22,552 nucleotides of DNA, taken from IMG/VR virus record IMGVR_UViG_3300006874_000158, positions 1 through 22,552 of that record; one strand, given 5' to 3'. This document shows positions 7,532 to 15,200 of this stretch, piece by piece. The notes under the pieces are model-generated. The model was not told the DNA's origin and searched no databases. It was given only the letters and a program-made list of their open reading frames with translations. Within the stretch, counting starts at the first letter, position 1. Each line of letters begins with the position of its first letter. The translations under genes and the position numbers were made by a program. This stretch comes from a virus.

Positions 7532-8820
7532 AATATGCAGAACTCCTTAAACGATGGTAACCTATGGCTTTCGTTCTTTTTCTTGGGGAACCATTTGGTG
7601 AATGATCTCTTCACCTCGGGGGATGTATTCAAGTTGAAGGTGGCCTGGGTTGGATAACCTGTTCTTGATGGTATTCTGAGCTTTATTATGGGCATCTTAT
7701 ACCAAGCTTCTGCTGCCACATATTCAGAGTCTTTCCTGATGACATTGTATTTGGTGGGAACCCCTGCAGGTATACCACCCACAACAATGGAATCAGGTCT
7801 CTTAGAGTATTCTATGATGTTCTCTATGGTCTGCCTCAGCACTTGGTCGTCCAACATCCATAGACTTTCCACCACCTTGTGTCTATGATCCCTTTCGAGT
7901 GGGTGATAGAATTTGTCGCCTTTTGAATCTCTGTAATGACTAACATCCTTGAATCTCTCTATGAGAGGTGCAAGCATATCAAAGAAGATTTTTGCCTGCT
8001 GATATGCTTGTTTATTGGTTCTACTCATAGCCTCATAAACGTTTTCAGTTTTATTGTGTAATTCTTCTAGGGTGTCTGTGTATACCATTTCTCCGGTCTC
8101 CTCATCCTCTATTTCAAATCCGCTTCCATGGCTGAATTCTGGAAACCTGGGGTCAGATATGTCGTTGCCCAGGAATATGACTTGGTATTCTTCGTCACCA
8201 TGGTGCCAAATGCGCACCGCATCTTTCACCTTGAATGAGATGAGATGGCTTCCATATTTGTAACCGTTGCCCTTTGTGCCATATTTCTTGAAATCACGCT
8301 CGGTATATCCAAAAACAAAACCTCCCTTTTTGTGGGTCATTGTTCTGTTGAAACGGGTGGTGTATGCCAACTGTGTGAAATCCGTGACTCCGTGGAACCC
8401 ACCATGACTAATGGCATCATGAGGAAAATCTGAGGCTCTGATCACATAAACATCTTCCAATTTTTCTGGAGAATCCATGAAATACCACGCTGGGATATCA
8501 GTCTCATGAACACCTCCATTGGCCATGAAATTGCTTATGTTCTTTATGAGCCATTTCCCGAAATCTTCCACCAGATGTTCATGCTTTTCTATACCGTCCA
8601 GTAGGTTTATGATTTCGTATGATTCCATGTCCTCAGTGAGCGCTATTATTTCTGGTTTGTTCATGGCATCGAATTCATCCTCAAACCAGTCCTCCCAGTA
8701 ATAATGCAGAGAATATGCAGCATCTTGCGCCTTTTGTTGGTCTGTCATGGACAGGTAATCCACCACTGCATCGAGGTCTTGCTTGTCCAGATTTTCCAGT
8801 ATGTTAGTTCTCCGAGGCAT
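7528..8820 (-). CDS. Large phage protein with possible ADP-ribosyltransferase-like segment and C-terminal targeting-like motif
   Basis: This 430-residue protein is not assigned with confidence. An acidic helical N-terminus (1-100) precedes a segment (about 122-220) with VYVIRASDF (Arg128), ISHGGFHGVTDF, GGFVFGYT, YGSHLISFKVKD and HHGDEEYQVIFLG. An early Arg strand and a late GDEEYQVIF strand are reminiscent of ADP-ribosyltransferases (Arg ... Ser/Tyr ... ExE); T4 Alt is a packaged enzyme of that type. The remainder (265-430) is unrecognised. It ends KKKNESHRLPSFKEFCIL, a copy of the RLPxFxxF module found at the N-termini of other proteins here. Its stop overlaps the next GTG. AAATAAATA lies eight bases before the ATG. 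Gene is certain; enzymatic reading is speculative. Confidence 0.6.
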   Translation of the reverse strand: MPRRTNILENLDKQDLDAVVDYLSMTDQQKAQDAAYSLHYYWEDWFEDEFDAMNKPEIIALTEDMESYEIINLLDGIEKHEHLVEDFGKWLIKNISNFMANGGVHETDIPAWYFMDSPEKLEDVYVIRASDFPHDAISHGGFHGVTDFTQLAYTTRFNRTMTHKKGGFVFGYTERDFKKYGTKGNGYKYGSHLISFKVKDAVRIWHHGDEEYQVIFLGNDISDPRFPEFSHGSGFEIEDEETGEMVYTDTLEELHNKTENVYEAMSRTNKQAYQQAKIFFDMLAPLIERFKDVSHYRDSKGDKFYHPLERDHRHKVVESLWMLDDQVLRQTIENIIEYSKRPDSIVVGGIPAGVPTKYNVIRKDSEYVAAEAWYKMPIIKLRIPSRTGYPTQATFNLNTSPEVKRSFTKWFPKKKNESHRLPSFKEFCIL

Positions 8821-8864
8821 GTTTTCTGTATTTATTTGGGATGGCTTTCATGTTCACATATGGA

Positions 8865-8896
8865 GAAGGCCAAGAAAAGTATCTCCCTTGGCCTTC
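8865..8896 (-). terminator. Strong hairpin between gene units (possible terminator)
   Basis: GAAGGCCAAG (8865-8874) and CTTGGCCTTC (8887-8896) form a perfect ten-base-pair stem with a 12-base loop, downstream of the gene ending at 8923 on the minus strand and before the start at 8820. There is no clear U-tract on either strand, so it may be a processing or factor-dependent signal. Confidence 0.45.
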
Positions 8897-8922
8897 CTTG
8901 CTTTCCGGTATGTTAAGCCCAC

Positions 8923-9705
8923 TTAAGGCTCCTGAGGCAAAGGAAGGGCCATCGTCTGGCCTTCCTTGAGCCAGTCAGATAGGTAAAGTCCGCCAGCCAC
9001 CGCTATGAGTCGTCTACTGGGTATCTTGGTGGCACTCCGCAGGTCTTTGGTGTGGATAAATGAGAATTCTTTGGTATCTATGAGAAAGTTCATCATTGAG
9101 TATACCCAGGTTCCCCCCAGGAATCTTTCATTATGGACCACTTTACCACACAGGATGCCATGCCCTCCAATTCTCTCTATGACACCATGAACCCACTTTT
9201 TAATGAAATGTTCCTCACATTCGCTGAACACCCCATACTCTTCATCCACCAGATTGCGCACGGATCGGGGGAAAAGCAAAGTGAACGCTATCCAGCAACA
9301 AAGCTGGTAGAAATAATCACCAGGGTTGTGCTGAGATACCACTTCATCAAAATGTTTCAACAAATCGTTGAAATCATAGGCTCCATAATTGGTCATATGG
9401 TTCTCATTGATGAATCTATTGGCCATGAAAATGGAGGCGTTCACCATCACCTTTTCATACGGCATATCTTCGTTATCATGAAGGGTTTGAAATACACCCT
9501 CCAACGCTTTTTGGGAGAGAACCCTTTCATTCTGATTGGAAATCTCCCCATAAAGCTGCATGATTGAGATTCCACATTTCCAATTGCCGAACCCCATGAG
9601 GTTGTACGCAAGCTTGATAATGTCGCTGGAATTCATGTGACCCCAGGTGTCCGCTCCTGTCTTAGGAACGTTTTTGTGTTTTTGTGTAAGTAGTGCTGTG
9701 ATCAT
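8923..9705 (-). CDS. Hypothetical phage protein, 260 residues
   Basis: I do not recognise this protein. It is largely helical by composition, Trp/Tyr/Phe-rich, with Cys spread through it (QLCCWIAF, FSECEEHF, GILCGKVV), a Gly-rich IERIGGHGIL segment and a short proline-rich end (ALPLPQEP). No signal peptide is present; a hydrophobic stretch (FYQLCCWIAFTLLF) could be buried or membrane-touching. The ATG at 9705 overlaps the upstream stop as ATGA, which supports this start over the internal Met24. It does not carry the N-terminal targeting-like module of many neighbours. A strong hairpin follows its stop. Confidence 0.6.
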   Translation of the reverse strand: MITALLTQKHKNVPKTGADTWGHMNSSDIIKLAYNLMGFGNWKCGISIMQLYGEISNQNERVLSQKALEGVFQTLHDNEDMPYEKVMVNASIFMANRFINENHMTNYGAYDFNDLLKHFDEVVSQHNPGDYFYQLCCWIAFTLLFPRSVRNLVDEEYGVFSECEEHFIKKWVHGVIERIGGHGILCGKVVHNERFLGGTWVYSMMNFLIDTKEFSFIHTKDLRSATKIPSRRLIAVAGGLYLSDWLKEGQTMALPLPQEP

Positions 9706-9968
9706 TCCTGTGTAATTTCGTAAAGTTTAGCGAATACTTTTTCCTCAGTTGCCCTACTCAAATCCTGGGTGACCCCATTACCAGTATGGAAACTGAGTGG
9801 CCAAAATCGGTGAATATCATAGAGTCCATTCCATTTGGAAATCACCACCCATTCTGGAGAATCAACTGTGTGAATGTTTTCACAAAATTGGACATCACCT
9901 TTTACCCATTTCTTGAATTCTGGTGATTCTTTGAAGGTTTGTTTGTTTGCTAATGTGTGTACTGGCAT
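9702..9968 (-). CDS. Small hypothetical protein
   Basis: From the ATG at 9968 the product has 88 residues (MPVHTLANKQTFKESPEFKKW ...). Upstream in-frame starts (ATG at 9998, TTG at 10007) exist, but an intrinsic terminator ends at 10013, leaving little leader, and the A-rich AAAACAAAA just before 9968 fits the starts of other genes. It is rich in Trp and aromatic residues (EWVVISKWNGLYDIHRFWPLSF), no known domain. Its stop overlaps the start of the 260-residue gene (ATGA), so the two form an operon. Confidence 0.5.
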   Translation of the reverse strand: MPVHTLANKQTFKESPEFKKWVKGDVQFCENIHTVDSPEWVVISKWNGLYDIHRFWPLSFHTGNGVTQDLSRATEEKVFAKLYEITQE

Positions 9969-10012
9969 TTTTGTTTTAATACTCCAGGACAGTAACATGT
10001 GTTTCAAATATG

Positions 10013-10039
10013 AAAAAGCCTGGACTCATCGCCCAGGCT
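10013..10039 (-). terminator. Intrinsic terminator closing the 12192-10081 operon
   Basis: On the minus strand AGCCTGG, a nine-base loop and CCAGGCT (arms 10033-10039 and 10017-10023) are followed by TTTT. It lies 41 bases after the stop of the gene at 10081. Confidence 0.75.
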
Positions 10040-10080
10040 CCATACACACATCCATTATGGATAAAGGAATTCGTGATTTC

Positions 10081-10443
10081 TTAAATGTCCGCTTCGTTGG
10101 CAAATAGCCAATTGTAGAAAGAAGGTGGTTCATCACCCATCATGAAGACCTTGCCGTATTTATCCACGCTTTCTTTGAAGAATGCTGCCACTGCTGCTAC
10201 GAGTTCGATGTGAGAGGTGAACCCTGTGACTGCTGCATCATACATCAACGCCTCAATGATCTTGCGGAACACTTGATCAAGTATCCATCCGGAAGATTCT
10301 GATGGGCTGATACCAGCAGGATAAGTCTCCTGGAACGCCATGATGATGGTTTTGATGTTCTTTGTGAGGTTGTCAGATGTTGCCATCATGGCAGGATTCT
10401 TTGTAGCGAATTGCTCGAACATTGGGAGCCTGTTTTTCTTCAT
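10081..10443 (-). CDS. Small phage protein with capsid-targeting-like N-terminus
   Basis: The 120-residue protein starts MKKNRLPMFEQFATKN, sharing the RLPxFEQF module, though without the Asn-Glu cleavage-like pair seen in several relatives. The rest is helical and unrecognised (NIKTIIMAFQETYP, WILDQVFRKIIEALMYDAA, ELVAAVAAFFKESVDKYG), ending PPSFYNWLFANEADI. The start overlaps the previous stop as ATGA (10440-10443). It is the last gene of an operon ended by the terminator at 10013-10039. A packaged internal-head protein is inferred only from the N-terminal module. Confidence 0.65.
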   Translation of the reverse strand: MKKNRLPMFEQFATKNPAMMATSDNLTKNIKTIIMAFQETYPAGISPSESSGWILDQVFRKIIEALMYDAAVTGFTSHIELVAAVAAFFKESVDKYGKVFMMGDEPPSFYNWLFANEADI

Positions 10444-11240
10444 CTTTTTACAAATTCAATTTCTTTATCTTTATTTATTGTTTCTATGATTTTTGGATTC
10501 TGGAGATGTTCTTCGAAAATCTCAATACAAACGTATTCTTCACCTGCAGCGATAGCAGCTTTTAACCTGTGGTTGGAATCTCTTATCTGGATGTCGATGT
10601 TGCCCAGGTCTCCCTCACCTTTCTTTATACCTTCCAACATCTCCAGTTGGAAATTCATCCACACATCAAATGCTTCCATGTCTTCCTCATCATCATGGTA
10701 TGGAGTGTCTTTCCACAATTCTTTGATGAGTTCAGGTGACTTCCCATACTTCACGATGTCGAGCCTGTGCTTCGAGAAAAACGCTTCTGTTTCCCTGTAA
10801 ACGCTCGGCCACATAAGCTTCTCGATTATCAGTTCAAAATCCTCCTGGCCCAGGTAGTAGTCCCAATCCTCATCTCCAGTGCTTGCGGGTACACTCAAAC
10901 CATAGTCATGGGAGAGGTAGCCACCAATGTGGGCCGCTTGCTGCTCAATAACGTCTATGATTTCAATGACAGAAGCAAATGCATATGAGCACTCCACATC
11001 CACCCTTTCTCCTCTCCAGTCAGCTTCTTTGAAGAAGTTCTTGAACCTTTCCACTTTCTCAGGATAGAAGATGTTATCAACCCTGTGGTTGATGCGATCT
11101 TTATGGACCACCACCATTTGCCTGGGGTCGCCCCACCAGCGAATCATCCTGGTATCATGAAAGACGCGATGCTTTTTGGTTTCCTCGGGCATTTCATACC
11201 CAGGGTCGAACTCTTCAAATATTGGTAGTCTATTGCTCAT
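10440..11240 (-). CDS. Phage protein with capsid-targeting-like N-terminus and ParB-like motif
   Basis: I place the start at the ATG at 11240 (266 residues) because it yields MSNRLPIFEEFDPG, the shared module; a longer frame reaches 11339 but overlaps the upstream gene. The mid-region is acidic and aromatic and unrecognised. Residues about 215-245 read IQIRDSNHRLKAAIAAGEEYVCIEI, close to the ParB/sulfiredoxin-fold signature (D-G-x-HR-x-x-A-A ... G), where the Arg/His loop binds nucleotide in CTP- or ATP-using relatives. The usual first strand and Gly-Asn are not clear, so it may be a divergent or partial ParB-like domain. The Asp at the usual Gly site is replaced by Ser. Function unknown. Confidence 0.65.
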   Translation of the reverse strand: MSNRLPIFEEFDPGYEMPEETKKHRVFHDTRMIRWWGDPRQMVVVHKDRINHRVDNIFYPEKVERFKNFFKEADWRGERVDVECSYAFASVIEIIDVIEQQAAHIGGYLSHDYGLSVPASTGDEDWDYYLGQEDFELIIEKLMWPSVYRETEAFFSKHRLDIVKYGKSPELIKELWKDTPYHDDEEDMEAFDVWMNFQLEMLEGIKKGEGDLGNIDIQIRDSNHRLKAAIAAGEEYVCIEIFEEHLQNPKIIETINKDKEIEFVKR

Positions 11241-11280
11241 TGTTTTTGAATTCTTCAAATAAAGGTAGTGACTGTTTTGT
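11233..11280 (-). other. Targeting-like peptide in frame after a stop codon (TKQSLPLFEEFKNNEQ)
   Basis: Directly after the TAA of the repeat protein (11283-11281) the same frame stays open for 16 codons and spells another copy of the LPxFEEF module, ending at TAG (11232-11230). It has no good start codon of its own. It may be a readthrough extension, or the remnant of a duplicated module: 21 bases at 11248-11268 match 18 of 21 bases of the MSNRLPIFEEF coding segment at 11208-11228. Confidence 0.5.
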
Positions 11281-12192
11281 TTACATTGGTATAGATTGAA
11301 ATTGCTCGAAGTCATCTGTGTCTCCAGATGCGTCTGCAACGTTTATCATGACAGGATTGGCCAAATCCACTGTCAGCTTCAAATTAAGGCGTTTAGCTAC
11401 ATTGGGCAGTTCCTGGAGTCTGTCACCAAAATCAGAAGACTCATTTATCCGCTTCTTTGCTTGCTTGCCACCTTTTCTTTCGAACACCCCCTGCAGCTGC
11501 TCTGGACTCCATCCTTGCATGTTGCCGTTCCATAGAGTGTTACCATCAACATCCTCCAGGTAATAGGCATAGACCGTATCGCTTGTAAGATCGGTTTTGG
11601 ACACCATCATACCAATCTGGCCAGTGCTCTTCACCTTGTACTTCTGGCGAGTGTCATTGAGACGATTGTTTCTGAGGGTGATGTCACCTGCTACCGATCT
11701 TGGGAATCCCTGGAGATTGGTGAGCAGGTTGTCATCAGCATAGAAATCATCACCCACCACTTCTGGTGCACCATCCAATGAGGTGATTCTGTTATTGGAT
11801 ATGTTGAAGATACCAGGAACTTTCCTTGGGCAGCCCTGGAGATTGGTGAGTTTGTTATTGGCAACATTAAAATCCCTACCAACTTCTCTGGGGGCACCAA
11901 ATAGTGATGTGAGTCCACACCCATTGACGATGAAATCACCAGTCACTTTCCCGAACTGGAAAGGGAGTTGTCTCATCTCTTTATCAAACACCACCACTGA
12001 ACCAGTAACATCCACCACACCATCTGGAGAGATGTATGTTCCTGTTTTTCCTGGTATATCAGAAATCTCACCTCCGACTATATCGGAAGTCATCAGGTAA
12101 ATCCTGATACTCTCTGGATCAGTGAGGAAGGTGGAATTGCTTTCGTTCACTGAACGTCTTTTTTTGTTGGTTTCTCCGAATTTCTTAAGCAT
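11281..12192 (-). CDS. Leucine-rich-like repeat protein with capsid-targeting-like N-terminus
   Basis: The 303-residue protein starts MLKKFGE and has KKRRSVNESN at 10-19, so a gp21-type cut after VNE would free the rest. Residues about 75-185 hold four or five repeats of the form L-x-G-A-P-x-x-V-x-x-D-F-x-x-x-N-N-x-L-T-x-L (TSLFGAPREVGRDFNVANNK, LTNLQGCPRKV, ITSLDGAPEVVGDDF, LTNLQGFPRSV), a short leucine-rich-like repeat common in uncharacterised phage proteins. After a WNGNMQGWSPEQLQG segment there is a second KKRINESSDFG (247-256), another possible cut site. The protein ends DDFEQFQSIPM; a targeting-like peptide follows in frame beyond the stop. First gene of an operon downstream of the sheath terminator. 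Confidence 0.7.
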   Translation of the reverse strand: MLKKFGETNKKRRSVNESNSTFLTDPESIRIYLMTSDIVGGEISDIPGKTGTYISPDGVVDVTGSVVVFDKEMRQLPFQFGKVTGDFIVNGCGLTSLFGAPREVGRDFNVANNKLTNLQGCPRKVPGIFNISNNRITSLDGAPEVVGDDFYADDNLLTNLQGFPRSVAGDITLRNNRLNDTRQKYKVKSTGQIGMMVSKTDLTSDTVYAYYLEDVDGNTLWNGNMQGWSPEQLQGVFERKGGKQAKKRINESSDFGDRLQELPNVAKRLNLKLTVDLANPVMINVADASGDTDDFEQFQSIPM

Positions 12193-12221
12193 TGTTTGTC
12201 GCTTTTTATTATTTTAACATT

Positions 12222-12261
12222 AAAAAAGGGAGATGGTCACCAATTAAGGTGCCCTTCTCCC
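12222..12261 (-). terminator. Intrinsic terminator after tail sheath gene
   Basis: On the minus strand GGGAGA ... TCTCCC (arms 12256-12261 and 12228-12233) with an inner GGTG/CACC pairing is followed by TTTTTT (12227-12222), 19 bases past the sheath stop. Confidence 0.8.
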
Positions 12262-12279
12262 TCAGAACCAAAAGCTATA

Positions 12280-15200
12280 TTACGCAGAAACAAATCCACC
12301 AGAGCTAACTCCACCGGAATTTGTGATGGTAATACGGTTGATGAACACCGAGTAAACCCCAGTAGGTGTGATGCTGATATCAACAATTCCAACGTTGGAA
12401 TTGGCAGCAGCCTCTGGGTTGTTGGTGGCATCCATTGTCACTTCAAACTCCTGGATGGCGTTGTATCCATTCTGGAGAGTGGTAAGATAAGCATCCAAGA
12501 GCGTTTTGATTTCATTCCTGATGCTATTATCGTTGAATTCAAATAGGTAGTTGCGAAGGATTCTCTCCGATTCCGTCTGTACCGAGATCAAAAGATCACG
12601 AACGTGGAGCTGGTTCAATGAACTCGCCAGGGTCTGGTATGCTGTTCTGTTACCAAACACCACAATGTTACCATCATTTCTGCGGTAGATTGGGTTGATC
12701 CCTTTATCCTCCAGATAACCACGATCGGTAACGTTCAACTGGTATTCAACCCCCTGGATTCCAGTGGTGGAAAGAATTCCACGTCTGATACCTGCAACAG
12801 CAGAAAATGGCTGATTATTGGCGTGCTTCTGCATGAACTGATTGGATACCAATGCTGCAGGTGGCATGCTCACCACACCATCTCCATCCTGGATGAGGAT
12901 GTTGGGTGTGAAAAATCCTGCGAAGTCAGCACCTTGATCCTGGGTGGGCATGGTGTACAAGAAATCAGGATTCTCAGAAAGGTTGCCACCATCCTTAATG
13001 TAGCGGACGTTCATTGCTGGTTCTGGGTCTGCAGCAGTTGCAGAATCCGTGAATCGTGGGTTGAGTGAATCACCAAACTCCTTGAAAGATGGCGTGTTAC
13101 ACAATGCCATGCACTTCTGGCGACCTTTGGCCAATCTGGTGAGGATCGATTTCGATCCTGTCTCCAGCCCATTGTTGAACGTATCCACAATGTAACGGAA
13201 GTTGATCATATCAGAATCAGTCAAGGCAGCGAACAAGTTTGTGTCTTCCATCACCCCGTAAATCTCGTTGGTACGAGCGGTGGTGTTATTTGGCATGTGG
13301 GTGGTGTTGACCTTGAACCCTGCCAGATATGTCATATCAAAGTTCGTAAGGAAGCTTTCAAACGGTTTATAAACCTCGATCTGGTCACCATTGGTTCCTG
13401 AGAGTGCAACTGCATCCAGGATGGTGGTGATTTCAATGTGAGTTGGTGTTGGAGTTCCATAACGCTTGATCCTGGAGATTCGGCTCAGCACCGGATTTCC
13501 GTCTGAATCTGTGGCTCTGATGTAGTCAGTGGTGGCTATGTTTGCCTCATTGGCAATTGCAACCCTGATGGTCTTGCTGTCCACGAAAGTGGCATCATAC
13601 CGAGTGCGGAATCCACCTGATGCGCTGATGATGGCAACTCCAGTTGCAACTGCAAATCCGGAAGCATCATAACTGTCTGTGAATCCAACCAAGTTTCCGG
13701 TGGAAATTGGTGTGGAAAGAGCTGCATCTGTGTAAAGCTCCACCTTCAATACTTCCCTGTTATCATTCCACTCCAGGGTGTTGTCCCTGGTCTCTGTGAA
13801 TTTCAGGTAGTAGTTATCAGTTCCATCATTGATGATGTCACCATTGGTGATGGTACCCGCCTTGAAGTCCTTGTAAACCTCGGAGTCCTTGTCTGCCACG
13901 AAGAAGGTATCAGTACCATCCTCTTTAAGCGAGTTCCTTACGAGGGCCACCGTGTAGTTCCCTGTGGTCACTTTCATATCAACAAAGCTGCCAGATGCGG
14001 CAGTTTCATTGGCCTTATAAAGGGAAGTGACACTGAATGTCACACTGGATGCTGTCTTGGAGACTTTTGTGACCTCAAGTCCAGGGTTCGCTATTGGAAC
14101 ACCAGCATTGTTACCAGCAGTCGTTCTCTCACCCTCGAAGATGCTACCAACGGTGAGCAAGTTGTAAAGGGTCTGATAGCTTGCGTGGGCAGCAGGAACC
14201 TTAATGGTGAGCGTATTATCACCAGTGTTCGATGTGAGAACCGTTCCAGTGGTTGCCACCTGATAATTTGACTGGGCGATAACTGTGGTGGTGACTGCGA
14301 ATCCATTTGGTCCATCTCCTGCTCCAGCAGCCGCAGTGATTGTGATGACATTTCCATTTGCTGTGGCATCGTAATCCGGTGCGCTGGTGTTGCTATTGAT
14401 CTCGCTCACAATATCCGCCACGGTCTGGTTGATACTGGTGTTGAATGCAATGTTCTGGGAAAGAATGTTCACTGAATTGATGGTGATAGCACTCACTTGA
14501 CCAGATGTTCCCCCATCCAGGCTGATGGTGATTTGCGACTTCACCTCATCCACCCCACCAGTCATGGTGGCAGACGATAGCGCAGCAGTCATGGTGGTTG
14601 TGTTCACTGTGACCGCTTTGCCATTTGGCGTGCTTCCAGAAAGTGCAGCACCTACGATAGTGACCACTGCACCTGCAGCAGTTGCGGTATAGTTGGGGGA
14701 ACTGGTATTGCCAGTGATGCCAGCCGCCAAATCCGTTGCAGTTTGCTCAGGGCTGGTGTTGAAGTTGACCGCACCAGATGTGATGGTGACTCCATCTATG
14801 ATAACAGAATCGACTGATCCAGAAGCTCCTGCCAGTGTGACCTGAACACTTGCCAGATTTTCATCTGCACCACCATCCATGATACCAGGATTGGTGAAAA
14901 CGAGGTCTGCGCCTGGATTGTTTTCGTAAATCAGTGTCTCTTCTGCTTTACCTTTATATGACAGCATGTCAATGGCCTGCACATCCTCTGTGAGGAATCG
15001 GTGGCCAACTGTGTCCAGATAATTGCTGTTGGTGCCATCAGTGAAGTTGTTCAACTCAGTGATGTCAATTGCGCAAAGGATTCCATTCGCTGTAACATCG
15101 CTGTTGATGATGTCCTCAATGTAGCGTGTTTTCCCCTCCAGGTCAACGAATTTCGGGATGATACAACCAGAATAGATGGCTCTCAAGCTAACTTCCGGCT

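Noticed and set aside
13070-13100. TPSFKEFGD inside the tail sheath (residues 964-972) resembles the targeting module
   Set aside because: It lies in the interior of the conserved C-terminal sheath region, without the flanking Arg-Leu or a terminal position, and is best explained by chance.
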